Source: Bradysia coprophila (lineage: Eukaryota > Arthropoda > Insecta > Diptera > Sciaridae). From it: DNA of 64,000 nt. Location of the stretch: the NCBI RefSeq assembly GCF_014529535.1, contig NW_023503616.1:1364001-1428000 (forward strand), given 5' to 3'. This document shows, piece by piece, positions 34,001 through 46,190 of this stretch. Position numbers and translations under genes: made by a program. Position 1 is the stretch's first letter; each line of letters starts with the position of its first letter. Under the pieces are notes generated by a model that was given only the letters and a program-made list of their open reading frames with translations, did not search any database and was not told where the DNA came from.

Positions 34001-37000
34001 AAATTGAATTCGTGCACACGCTAAACGTTAGGCAAAGCCTCGAGCGAAGTAAAAACAAGTTTTAAACACCGAAAATAATGAGTTTGCCTTTGTTTCAATT
34101 TCAAAATTTTATCAAATTTACGTAACCTCAAAATATATAGAAACTGGAGCCTAACATGTCACTTAAATACAAATTGAAATTGTAGATCTTTCACCTCAAA
34201 CGAACAAACAGAGCACATCTGTTGTCTGCAGAAACAAATAAGAATTTGTCAACGGCTCGCTTTTATGTTGATTTTTTATTGTTAATGATTTGTGGCCAGT
34301 GAATGGCTTTTGAAAACATAATTTTTTAGCTTATCAGACTCGTTTAGTCGACTTAATTGACAGAGCAATGAAAATCGTACATTTTTAGATCATGAAGATG
34401 ATACATTTACTAAGCAATGTATTATCAAACGAATCTTTTATTCAGAGCTAATTGATCATATGTTCTTGATACTGTTAGTTCGGAGAACTTGAACAACGAT
34501 TTTCTTTTCAGATTTCCGTGATCAATTTGATGAATTGAAGCAGGTCATCAATGCAGCTAATTTCTTAGCCATCGATTGCGAATTCACTGGTTTATCTCAC
34601 GACAATGCCAAAGTACAGCAGTATGATTCACCGTCGGAATATTTCCATAAGATTTGCCAACAGACAAGGTGCGTCTACCGAAATTGATAGACTTGCTTGT
34701 CGAACAAAATTCATAAAATTTGTGTCTAAAACTTTCAGCGGCTACATTACCATCCAATTCGGACTGACTGCATTTCGTGCTAAAAATGACGACACTCAGG
34801 ACTTTACGTACCGCAGCTACAACTTCTTCGTATTCCCCAAATGAGAAAACAGCGTTTGAGTGTCAAGGGGATTCTTTGGCGTTCTTGGGGAGCCAATAAT
34901 TTTGATTTTAACATGCTATTCCGCGAAGGGATATCGTACTGTGATGAAGAAGAAGCAAAACGAATGAGAGAGCAGTTCGACGAAAAGCTGAAATTAATGG
35001 AAAGCTGTGACAATAAAAAGAATGGTGACGAACAGGTGGTGGCTGTTCCGTTCGAAGAACAAGAAAATATGGACCGACTAAAGTGAGTTCAATGCGTCAT
35101 GGGGTCTCGGACTGTGTTTCTCATTCAATTTAATTTTTTGCGCATTTGTAGTGAGGAAATTGAAAAGTTTTTAGAATGCGAAGACGACGAAAAAGTGTCG
35201 GAAAAAATTGCAACGCATTCCAACGGAAACTGATGTACCAGCTGTTGGAACAACGATATGCAGAAACGATATCAGCAAGTTCCCGCATCGAAAACAATCA
35301 AAAGGTTCGAAAACTGCTGGCATTTACTGTTAGTTGGACAAATAGGCGACGAAATGTTAATCCCTTTCAGGTGATCCTTTTGAAAAAAAATCAAATCCAA
35401 AGAGCAACTACGGGAAATTCAAATGGAAGAAATCGACAAGGAACGTAAACAGATGGAAGACGCCATTGGATTTCACAACTTCATAAATTTCCTTTCACAG
35501 ACGGTACGTTTTTCGAAGATAACTTTTACCGTTCGCGGTCGCACTGTCGCACAGTCAATTAAAAAGTCAATTTTCTCGCAGAAAAAGCTAATTGTTGGAC
35601 ACAATATGCTACTCGATGTGATCTACGTGATAAAACAATTCGTCGGACCGGTATCAAACAAGTTTCAAGACTTCAAAACCAAGACTCATAAAACCTTCCC
35701 GAAGTAAGTCGATTTGTAGTTCCAATTTCCCGTCCATTGATCATGACCATCGATCCACTTAAAACAGCTTGCTCGACACCAAGTTCATGTGTACAGACGA
35801 CACGATCAAACCGTACATCAATTCCAGTGTTCTGGCTCGACTGCTCGATGCAACATCGGTGGAACCATTTGTGCGGCCCAAATTCGGTAAGATCTGATTG
35901 TGTTGAAATGGCGATCGCCAATGATCCGACGTATACACGTTTCGTTATTACAGAGGCCGAAGCCGAAGAATACTCATATTCGTTGGACAAGCCAAAGGAA
36001 CACGAAGCCGGTTACGATGCGTTTATGACGGGCGTGTGCTTCGTCACCATGGCAAATTATTTGCAAGTCGATTCGTGTGATATCAACGAGAAGTCGTCTA
36101 GACTACGACCTCTGTTGAACAAGTGAGTTTGACCAATTGCTTTTCTTCTTCTTAAAATTGTGAATTCACGTTAACGATGGACCTTGCCGGACCGTCAATA
36201 TTTTCTTGTAAGTTTCATTGCCGCCTATATCTAACGGATGTGTTCCATCTTTTTTTCAGATTGTTCCTACCCATTGACGTGAATCATGTCAATCTGACTG
36301 GCAAGGAACGTAAGTTGAACAAAAAGTCTAGAAAGTATTAGTGTCGAATTGTGTGTAAACTTCTCAATGCAGAATAAATCAAGTGATAAAAAACGATTTT
36401 CATTATCTATGTTATTTGCAGTGGGAATGTCCAACCTTACCGAACCTCAAGTTATCGAAGCCAGATTTATTCGATCTCAATTTCATTCTTCTCGCTTTGA
36501 CAAGTTGACAAGTTTTGAGTTGGACATATAGTTCCGAACATTGTATCTCTGAATGAATACATGTTTGCCACGAATGCTAGAACCGCACTTAGTACGAGAA
36601 GGAAGTCCAATATAATTTCCCGTCCAATCCATAGACATGGACAATCACTAAACAGACAATGATCTATTTCAATTGCGCTAGCCATTCATTATTCGTTCAA
36701 TCGTTTAGTATCACTTGGTAAATAAATAACTGAAAGCCACCGTTTCATATAGCAAGTCATAATCAAACGTAGCCAACTCACTTTTCCTGGTCATCATCCA
36801 AATTTATTGTAATCATTCGCCCCCACTACCACCATCACACATTTAGTGTTATATCCGATACATCTCGATGGTAATGAATTATGTTCTTTCAGCGCCAGCT
36901 CCCTCCCGTGAACACGTGTTCCACTTAACCATTCCGAAAGACTGGAAGAATAACAACATTTTCCAAATATTTCGCTTGTACGGTAACGTTCGCATCTCAT

Positions 37001-37975
37001 GGCTGGACGATACATCATGTTTCGTTGCGTTACACAACCGTGAAAATGCCACCGGTCTTTTGAAGACCATTGGAAAGCATGAAGGTGTGACGATAATATC
37101 GTTTGCTGATTACAAAAAGAAGGAGAATGTAAGTTGAATGCTCGGTAGAATGGTTTTGATTTACTGGATCAGAGAACTCCATTGCGGATGAAAAACGATA
37201 AGAAATGTTCGAAAGTGTGATGAGCCGAATCGAAAGTTTCGGTGCAAAATCAAATGGCCTGTAAAGAAGAGCCTTTAGAATCACGAAAAGTGTCATCTCT
37301 TCGTCTCAAATGCACAAAACGTTTTTTGGTCAAAAATTTAGAGTAATTGGCACTTTGAGTTGGCATTCTTCGTGTTCTTGCTGATGATTGAAATGAGATG
37401 TAATGCGGAGAAAAATCCTCCTTCCACTTAACATCATTTTAATTTAAAAAAAAAAAGTGTTTTTCAAATCATCGGCAACAGACACGAGTTCTCTGACAGT
37501 AAAAACTGTAGCAGTTAGTGGGAATGAAATAATTTCCAATTTGATTGTGAATGCTTCAATTGTTTCAGATGTTAACGGCGACATCTGATCCGATCAAACG
37601 GAAAGTGGAAACGGATACGAGTCGTGATTGGTCAGTGCGATTCACTAAATTCATAACTTTCAGCCTCATTATTTTGTCAATTCATTATATCTCTAATTAC
37701 AATGATTTGAACATTTTTGGATTGAAATAAATAGACCAGAAACGGAATCGATCCCCATTTCTTCATCCTTATTGTAACAGTTTTAATCAGATTGTGAACG
37801 AAAATTCATCTAAAGTGTCGCGATTCCATTGCATCATTATCGTATGATCGGACGTCTAAAGTTGTTGATTAATTTTTTTTTTTTTTTTTCTTCTTGTTGT
37901 AGTGTGTCTCAGCCCAAAAAGAAAACTAAACAACAGGGAACGTCTCAACATTTTCAACCAGTTGACGATTGGTAA
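33931..37975 (+). CDS. PARN: PARN, poly(A)-specific ribonuclease (apparent frameshifts in middle)
   Basis: DEDD-family 3' exonuclease that removes poly(A) tails and trims small RNAs. Exons by phase: 33931-33949, 34512-34668, 34739-35082, 35152-35304, 35371-35503, 35582-35703, 35768-35886, 35954-36122, 36260-36309, 36893-37128, 37569-37630, 37903-37975. Catalytic residues are present: D and E of AIDCEFTG, D of GHNMLLDV, and H/D of HEAGYDAFMTG. The RRM-like part (HVFHLTIPKDWKNNNIF to SWLDDTSCFVAL) and the DDW end are kept. Four single-base frame changes appear, near 34840, 34896, 35205 and 35388, all between the first catalytic block and the second; at least two lie in A-runs. All splice sites hold. 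Either base errors in a real gene or a young pseudogene. AATAAA at 38025-38030. Confidence 0.85.
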
Positions 37976-38072
37976 AATACAGTACATCAACACTAATTTT
38001 CATTTTTTTTACTAAAATCGAGTAAATAAAGAGAAATTCGGATCATAAATCGACTAAATTTGTATTTGTCTA

Positions 38073-38280
38073 ATTATTTCATCTATCGATAACAACGACA
38101 AAAATAGTGACAAGCTCTAGGTAATATGGTCATTTTTACAGTAAAATTAAAAGGTATTGAAGTACAAGATTTGAAATCAACAGATTGAAATTACTTTTGA
38201 TAGATGAAAGTAATAGACCCGATAATAATACTGGTCATTATATGTTTGCCGCCTGTAGCAGGTAAATTGGTGAAAATTTT
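38073..38280. repeat. Dispersed repeat, copy 1
   Basis: CAAGATTTGAAATCAACAG and GATAATAATACT are shared with 41212-41610 and, inverted, with 58105-58285. No coding capacity. Element class unknown. Confidence 0.55.
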
Positions 38281-38600
38281 CCTTTCTCGATATGATGAGA
38301 TCTGGTCTCCTGATCTGATAATTCCATAAGCTGGGCGAACTTATTAGTATTCAGAAGTCAGAGCTGTACCTAGAACCACCAATTTATATGTAGATGGATT
38401 TATGCCTAAAAAGACACTTTCTGATATGAAAATTGGGTGGACCCTTGGAAGTTAAGATTTCTTAACTTTCTTAACCCAATTTTAATTTCAGAAAGTGTCT
38501 CTTTAGGCATGGATTCATCATTGTACATACATGCAGTGTTACATCTTCTAGATACGGAAAGTTCAGAAATTCACAAAATTGGGAGGAAATAACTTCGACA

Positions 38601-39906
38601 CGGTGAATTTGAAATTTTTTTTAGTTGAAAGTAAATGTACCCAAAATGTTATTGCTGTTTATGTCAGAGGACTAGGCCCTGATCATTTTCCAATAAAAAT
38701 TAAAATCGCTTGTACGGGGGTTTTTTGAGATAAACCATTTTTTCATACAATTTGGAGCATCCGTGAATATCCGTGATTGGAAAGGTTAAGCGTCAGGCTA
38801 ACGGATTCTGGTGAAACTGTCTCACGGATGTCCCAAATTTTATGAAAAAATGGTTTATCTCAAAAACCACCTGTAGTAGGCGTACCTATCCTCGGACGAT
38901 TAACTTTTTTTTCGACTTTGTTTAAGTATTACAAAATTACAAGCTATTATTTTGAATAGTTTGTATTTTCCTCAAGACACAAATTTAATTAAGATTCGTT
39001 TTATGTAAACTAATCAAACTATTTGTTTCCGAATTATTTTTAATGAACACATTCATTCGGCCGAACATGAAAATCCAATTGTCTAACACTTTTCAACTAT
39101 GCCCGGACACCTATATTTCAATGTTCGGACACTAACTGAATTCAACAATTTCACGGGTTTTTTTTCATTAAAATAAGAAAAATTAATTGTTAATCATTCA
39201 AATACACCACAAATGAAGTGAAAACACTAAATTGAATAGATAAAACCATTTAAATTACAATTTACAAAGCATTTTTGAGTCACACAATTTTGGTATCATT
39301 TTCGGTGCATTTCACATGGCATCATACGTTGAATTTGACACTTCATATGTTTTCCATATAGTCCGACTACTGAATCAAAACGAAATATCCTGTTTGTATC
39401 AACCGGACATCCGAAAAACAGTAGAAATAATATTTTATAATCGTGTTTGAGTGAAAATAATATTAAATTGAACATTAATTAATCTCAAAAACAATAGCAC
39501 TGTGCAATATTAAGTAATTTTCAACTAGAAAAAAGAAGTGTTTTGATCACCTCACAAACTATTTTTCAGGTAGAAAATTACACTTTTCTGTACGTGGTGC
39601 CACTGTTTCAATGATTAAAATTACACAGTATTCCTAGTGAATCCAATTTTATGATCAATCGATAGTGAAAACTACAAATTACAACTGAAGGATAGTCATC
39701 CACTATATTTTCGAGCAAGAGTTAATTAATTTACTTTTAATGTCAAAGTGTCCGAGCATTGGGGCGTGTCCGAGGATTGGTACGCTTACCCTACAAGCGA
39801 TTTTAATTTTTATTGGAAAATGATCAGTGCCTTGTCCTCTGACATAAACAGCAATAACATTTTGGGTACATTCACTTTCAATTTAAAAAAAATTTCAAGC
39901 TCACCA
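38601..39906. mobile_element. Element with long terminal inverted repeats (~110-130 bp)
   Basis: The left arm at 38601-38714 contains AAATGTTATTGCTGTTTATG and GATCATTTTCCAATAAAAAT; the right arm at 39775-39906 carries the inverse with few changes. The left arm is interrupted by a nested hairpin (38716-38871) and resumes at GCGTACCTATCCTCGGAC, matched inverted at 39767-39786. The ~900-bp inside has no transposase-like frame. Target duplication not resolved. Confidence 0.65.
38716..38871. mobile_element. Nested hairpin MITE
   Basis: Left GAGATAAACCATTTTTTCAT and right ATGAAAAAATGGTTTATCTC are perfect inverses, and CATCCGTGA/TCACGGATG continue the stem. It lies inside the left arm of the larger inverted-repeat element, so it is younger. 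Confidence 0.7.
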
Positions 39907-40158
39907 TGCGAAATATACCTTAAATTTACAAAGGCTGTATGAGTCACGCCGATCACTTTATTAGCGGTGAATTTTTAGTATAGAAAGTGGCGTATCACCA
40001 GAATATGATAATCTCCATGACCTCTCCAAAGCTTACAGCCATGAAATTTACAACAAATTGCAAAGTATTTGCTATGGATACGGCCAACAATAAAATACAT
40101 AATAAATCAAAAAACTTAATGGAAAACTTTATTTCAGTGAAAAATGGAAATATTAAAT

Positions 40159-40582
40159 CTAAGTTTTGGCGTCCAAATCGTCTATATTGTCTGTAACATT
40201 ATCCGAATAGTAGGAATATTCTTCCTCGTCACAAGCGCCCTTAACGCCCACTAACGGTTCACCCTCTGGAAATAAATTATTGCTGCTGAGCAAAAGCTAA
40301 ACAGAAAACGGCGATTGGTCTACTCACTCGAATTGAGCCCGTTGAGACAAATTTCGATTTCAAGAACACAATTGTTTGCGAATGTTGCTTTCGTTCCATC
40401 TTCATACGTAAGACAATACGGATCATATATCTTACGACAAACTTTCTTGCAATTTATGCCTAGTGCGGTGTCGATAACTCCGACTGGAAAGAGTAGATTA
40501 ATAATTTGTCTCGACACAAATTCTGTCACTTTAATTAATTTGTACCCATTATTAACACAGTTAATGTGATTGTAAATTTCAT
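40159..40582 (-). CDS. Kazal-type serine protease inhibitor, secreted
   Basis: Exons 40546-40582, 40328-40483, 40159-40265 give 99 aa. Exon 1 and the start of exon 2 encode a signal peptide (MKFTITLTVLIMVGVIDTALG). The Kazal-like domain has CKKVC, then RKIYDPYC, then TFANNCVLEIEIC, giving cysteine spacing typical of insect Kazal domains (C-x3-C-xn-YxPxC-xn-F/YxNxC-x6-C). The acidic tail (CDEEEYSYYSDNVTDNIDDL) has one extra cysteine. Secreted insect Kazal proteins inhibit serine proteases in gut, saliva or haemolymph; the target here is unknown. All three phases agree. Noncoding sequence flanks it on both sides. Confidence 0.8.
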
Positions 40583-41211
40583 TATATCTTCTCTATACTT
40601 TAAAACTTTAACAAGAAAACTAAATTCAAACTATAATGCTAGTGTCGGATGTTTCACGAGTTCATATGAACACTGATACGTTTCAATAATTTGATTTTAT
40701 CGGAACCATTTCATTGATTTCAACACTTCACGACAATTTTGTGCCAGTTAAATACATCTACACCAACGACAATTTATCTCAAAATTGTGTAATTCATACA
40801 ACAGACCATCTATACAAACATGCATACTCCACAATTTTACTTAAAATACCCAATTCCTACAAGGTCTGTTTACAAATGATCATGTAGTAATGAAATGATG
40901 GTAAAATTTCTAATAAAAAATTGCTTCTATTCATAATCTTCTATTTGTCACGTAGCTCTTAATCATTCTAAAAATGTCGAAAGTATCACTGCATTACCCA
41001 TAGTTCACTGTTTTCCTTTTTTGTTTCTGGTTGCATTTGATTTTCCCAACCTTAACTATAGAACATGTAACGAGCACAGCTCTGCTACTAGCAGTGCTAT
41101 GAACGTAGTCACTTGTGTTTCTGGCATACAATCAGTTGATCCATTATACATTAAATCTGGGAGTTACATATAATAGAAGGACCTCAGTCTATAGTTGACC
41201 TATCACATACT

Positions 41212-41610
41212 ATTCATCTGTTATCGATAAGATCGACAAAAATAATGACAAGCTCTGGGTAATTATGGTCTTTTATTTAGTAAAATGCATGTAAAAAAAT
41301 GGAAGTACAAGATTTGAAATCAACAGATTAAAAATACTTTGATCGATAGAAGCAACGCACTGCTCCTAGCATAAACACTACTTTGACAAATGTCCAATTT
41401 GGAGGTTTTTGTGATAAGATTGATTGTATTGTGTGTTTTAACTCATACAACGAAAACAAGTCATCTATCTTTACGAAAGAAACGCAGTGCCTACTGTGAC
41501 TTCATCAGCCTCCAAATATTTCTTATGTTCATGCTAGGAGCAGTGCGTTGATAGAAGTAATAGAACCGATAATAATACTTCTCGTATGCTTGCCGTCTGT
41601 AACAGATTAA
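41212..41610. repeat. Dispersed repeat, copy 2 (split by a hAT-like MITE)
   Basis: Same family as 38073-38280. The MITE at 41353-41549 interrupts it exactly where the other two copies read through. Confidence 0.6.
41353..41549. mobile_element. hAT-like MITE, 197 bp
   Basis: Perfect ~20-bp inverted ends, CAACGCACTGCTCCTAGCAT and its inverse. GATAGAAG lies before it (41345-41352) and again after it (41550-41557), an 8-bp target duplication. The other copies of the host repeat have a single GATRGAAG-type sequence, confirming the empty site. Confidence 0.8.
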
Positions 41611-43134
41611 ATGAAACGAATCGTTGAACTTAGATAAACATAGTGCAGGCAACCTTACCTACCTACCTTACGACAACTGCCCTATGCTAATTACATGCTA
41701 CACTCGGACTCGATAACTTTCACAGAAGTGCAGCAGTTCACGCTATTGTTTACATCATTTGCGTTCTAACTCTTTAACACTCACTGTGTGAGTGAGAAAG
41801 AAAGCACATTTTGAGAATGTTATAGTTCAAGATGGCATGTGGGTGAAAAATGTAGATTATTCAAATATTGTATTCAGGCTATTGGTATGTGGTCAGTTGT
41901 TCCGGAAGCGCCCAGGAAGAAGTCCCATCGGACACTACCACAACATACATAAACAATGGCTTGAACACCAGCTGTTTTAAATTCTGCACTTCAGTGAAGT
42001 TTACCGAGTGCACTGTTATTTTTGCAGGCCAGGTGGCGAGCTTATCAACAGTATTTTATAAAGAATCTATTACTTCGTTTGATCTAAGTATTTTGAAGAG
42101 ATTGATTTCAAATATTTTTATTCATTTTTAGAACATGCTAATAAGATCATATTTGCCACAGCTTGGCATTTAATCCTGTAGTACTTATCGATAACTGAGG
42201 TTCCGTAACATAATTTGGCGTCTTTCTGATTTTAGTTTTACCTCCAATTTCATATGATTATTGAGGTCGGGTCTTTACACTAAAGAAAAGAATTGAGGCA
42301 TCGCTCATTAGAATGCTTAGTCGGGCTGTTATAATTGCTGAAGCAATATATAACTCAAGTACTGATGTCTTTAGGTTAGCAAAAACTTATGCTGAAAGAG
42401 GTTTTTTTTAGCGCGAGCCGGAGAGAGTTGTGGAATAGAATTTCAGTTTTCAGTATGCGTTAGGAAATGGGTATTTTCCTAACTAGTGTTGAAATATCGC
42501 GACTTTGTCGTTTAATTCCCACGTCGTTTAGGAAAAGAGTTACTTCTAACTTATGTTAAAAGGTTTTTTTTTTAGCGAATTTACTAAAAAAGCATTTTAG
42601 CATGCATTAGGAAAATAACTATTATTTTGTGTGAGATTCATACAACGTTGCATATATAACTATTACACACTACGTCAATTTGAATTAACAACGCGAATTT
42701 GTCATTTATGCTTAACATCATAATGTGCAAAATTTAAAAACTAATTAGGCATGCGGTCTCGTGCCATACTTATACATCTAAATCATTCATAAATAACACA
42801 TTATCGTATTCCCTCCGTAATCTTGAAAAGTAGAATTTCGTTCGCAGGGTTTCTATTTACATAGCCCTTGCACTTATTTGCAACCGAGTAGAAAAGTCAA
42901 ACGTGACCACAGTATTTACAAAGTATCCGGAAGAAATATATTGCAACCACGTACGAATTAACGTTCATCGTAGGTATTATGTAAATATAAATGATGGAAT
43001 AACAAAACTGACATGATCTCTTCTAAAAACATTGTTGAATTTCTTCATTTTCAATTGAAGTGAAATCCGTTGCACCACAAAATTTGCCATCAAGGTTATC
43101 ACGTTCACTCAATTTGCGAACCGAATCAAAAGGT
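41611..43134. other. Intergenic, nothing recognised
   Basis: Short open frames (for example 41792-41980) match nothing I know. AT-rich, with no clear repeats beyond short runs. Confidence 0.35.
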
Positions 43135-43175
43135 TATAAAGGGAGCCAAACGAGTGCATTATTTTAGTCAATAAA
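43135..43175 (+). promoter_or_regulatory. Core promoter of the acidic secreted protein gene
   Basis: TATAAA at 43135-43140 and an initiator-like TAGTCAAT about 30 bp on, with the start codon at 43201; the leader is only about 30-35 nt. Confidence 0.55.
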
Positions 43176-43200
43176 AAAATTTATTTATCAAATTACAAAC

Positions 43201-45367
43201 ATGCACTGCAAAAAGTTTATTTTTATGTTCGTTGCATGGTATTGTGTAAACGTAAGCTAAAAGTTAAATTAATTAGATGACCACCACATAGACTACAAAT
43301 AATCTAATGTTTTATAGACTATGAATGGTTCTCCGATATCGTTTGAAAACAAATTCGATTGTGGTAATAAGTGCAAAACCGATGAAACTGGGATAAAAAA
43401 CAACGGTAAAAATACCGAAAAACATTGGATTCGTTGGCTAAACTGAACTTTTATTTCCAGATCACCAATGGAACCCACAGCAGGCTGGTGATTCGAACCA
43501 TGATCTTCATTTAGCAGCATTCACAGGACAAGCTATTCCCAAAAGGAGAAAACGACAAACAAGCAATGACACCTCAGGCGGTACAGGTTCTTCGCCAGGT
43601 GATTGATTTATACAGAACGTTCAAAAGATCGTTAGAATTTCTAATTTGTCATTAAAAAAAAATAGAAACAACTATAGCCCCAGATCCCGTCAACGCCACC
43701 ACACAAACAGATTCTGATGAACAGTCAACAGAGGTTCCATTGTTACGCATAGGTGAAATCGATTTTACAAATTCTGCAGAATACAAAAGAGCTCAAGAAA
43801 ATTTATTATCGGCTTCGGAACAAGTGAAAGTCAAAGGTCAGTCAGAAATCGTAAAAAGCTACAAGTGACTCATTCAAGGCATATTTCACTAGATGTTCAA
43901 GTAGCAGACGACAAAAATTTACCCAACACGAACTTTCCTGCAGCTAGCATTCAGGACATAAAAGAAATCGAAACTGCCGAGACTGTCCTACCGGAAAATG
44001 ATTCAACAAGTTCGAACAGCTCAACAACGAATCCAATTTCATCCACGACAGAAATTTCGATGGAAATAAAAGGTGCTGAGAACATAGCACTGGAATACGA
44101 TGGTAAAATTGAAAGCGGATCTCTCAGTGGAGACATTCCAGTAGTCTCTCAAAACACAACTGCCGAAACAAAGCCAACAGCAGAAACGAAGCCAACGACA
44201 TACGATTCTACTGAAAGCGATTCGAATGCTTCAGAGAGGCTCAATCCTCCAAAGAATTTCATCAAAGAAACAATTGAGACGAAATCTGACAATAATGCTT
44301 CAGTAATACATGCAGACCTCTTAAGTAAATCTGGAACTTCTGCCGAAAAAACTGGACTGAAGTTGAATACAACTCATGCGAACGTGGACATGGAATATTC
44401 AACACCAATGGGTGATACGAAAAATGGTTCTATCTCGGAAGATCTTCCTGAAAATAAACTTAATGCAGTGGTCACTGACCCAGTAACAATAAGTGAAGTG
44501 GAAGTTCAAGAAAATACTACAGAAAATGTACTTAACACAGTTGCAGTAAAACCAGCGAAAACTAACGAAACTGGTGGCGACTCATTCCCGAATTCAACTG
44601 ATTCAAAATCTGATCCAAAAACCGTGAGCATACCAGGAAAGTTATACCATAACGTTACAGATGACGATGATTCTATAAGACGGGACATGACAAAGAAATT
44701 AGATATTGAGCCTGAACAACTGGGCATTCCTAAGCTACAAGAAGTCACAATTAACAGTATTTCTGTCAATATAACAAATGATGCGAGGGATATTGAAACG
44801 GAGGACGTGTCGAAGAAAGACAAGGACATATCCGTGATTCCAAACAGTCCAACCACATCACCAAACGCTTCGAAGGACAGCCATCATAAAAATCACACAG
44901 ATAGTGAAACTCACGAAGACAATTTCGTAGATCAATACGAAAGCCACGCTTACAAATTGGATGATTGGGATGACGATTTTACTGACACGAGTTCATTTGA
45001 CGACTTTATTGGAAATCCATGCGATTGCTGCGATTGTAGCCGAACCGAAACTGCAAAACTCTACGACACGTTTGTGGAAAATGATTCATCCGTTAGCATT
45101 GAGTACCCTCCACACGAACCCTGTGTGGAACATTTTCATCCACCTGACTATTCAACGAATTATGGAGATATTGGCGAAAATCTCGACGAAGAAGATGTCG
45201 ACGTTGAGTATAGTCAACATACTGACGATATTTCGGACGATTTTGATTCCATAGACTTAGACGACTTACTGAATTCAGACATTCGATTCAATACGAAAGA
45301 AGATAATAATTGTGATCATTTTGACGAAGACACAGACGATTTTGTTTTCGATGACAGTTTTCGATAG
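43201..45367 (+). CDS. Secreted, acidic Ser/Thr/Asn-rich protein (unrecognised)
   Basis: Exons 43201-43251, 43318-43363, 43461-43598, 43666-43836, 43893-45367; 626 aa, all phases consistent. It begins with a signal peptide (MHCKKFIFMFVAWYCVN). A furin-like site, KRRKRQT, occurs near residue 70, so a propeptide may be removed. The long central part is rich in S, T, N, E and D with many NxS/T sites and repeats such as AETKPTAETKPT. A cysteine cluster CDCCDC appears near residue 510, and the last ~100 residues are very acidic (D/E runs). No domain recognised. The composition suggests an extracellular, possibly calcium-binding or matrix/silk/eggshell protein, but that is a guess. Two hairpin MITEs lie just after the stop codon. 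Confidence 0.75.
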
Positions 45368-45390
45368 GAAATAAGAATCGGTGTTTTAAA

Positions 45391-45601
45391 GTATAGTTTC
45401 CACTTAAAAAGAGCACTCCGTTTAGCCTCCGTCTACATGACAGTTGTAAAATAGAACAAAAGAACTGTCACGCAAACGGAGTGGAAATTGAATTTATTTC
45501 AATTTTTTACTCCGTTTACGTGACAGTTCCTTTGTTCTATTTTACAAATGTCATGTAGACGGAGGCTAAACGGAGTGCTCTTTTTAAGTGGAAACTATAC
45601 T
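45391..45601. mobile_element. Near-perfect hairpin MITE (~211 bp) in the 3' flank
   Basis: AGTATAGTTTCCACTTAAAA at the left and its exact inverse at the right. The stem continues through GCACTCCGTTTAGCCTCCG and TCTACATGACA with a loop near 45495. It begins 24 bp after the stop of the acidic protein gene, so it may be in its 3' UTR. Confidence 0.85.
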
Positions 45602-45726
45602 TAAGGCTGCGAGCGCACTTACGCCGTTTAGCACTCCGTTTACGAGTGAACAATGGAAGCTCCTCCCACTTTCCATTGTTAAAACGTAAACGGAGAGCTA
45701 AACGGTGTAAGTGCGCTCGCAGCTTA
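45602..45726. mobile_element. Second hairpin MITE (~125 bp), adjacent
   Basis: TAAGGCTGCGAGCGCACTTA at the left and TAAGTGCGCTCGCAGCTTA at the right. It shares the CGTTTAGCACTCCGTTTA motif with its neighbour, so the two are related. Confidence 0.8.
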
Positions 45727-46190
45727 ATGGTCACAAGGTTTTGTAAAATATTCGTTTTTTTTTACGGTCAAAACGAGCGGGTAATTAAAAATTTATATTT
45801 TTCTAAGAACTTGATTCTGTTCTGCTTATTTATTTCAAATTCGACGACTTAAATACCAGTTTGAAGTTCGACATGTACTCCATCACATAACAGTATGATC
45901 TCTCTTTTCGTTTCATCCATTCCACACGTGTGAGTGGAACGACGACGCTTTAAGTTTCTCCTGATAAAACCATTGAACCATTAGAACGTAAGAACTTTAG
46001 TTAAGTCCTTGGACATTAGCAAATCTAGAGGTGGTGCTTCCGTAAGAATGGACCTTTGTTGCTTCGACATGGTCAATTCTAACAACTGTGTAAAAAAAAC
46101 GTCGATTTTGTGTTCCCAATTAAAATTCTAATTTAATTTTTGAAAATACAACAGAAAATCATCATGACCGAAAAGGACGTCACGTAAATT

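Noticed and set aside
36310-36892. Possible extra PARN exon near 36421
   Set aside because: The phase and family alignment join 36309 directly to 36893; the candidate adds no conserved residues.
41792-42131. Overlapping small frames (62 and 87 residues)
   Set aside because: No splice chain, promoter or family match.
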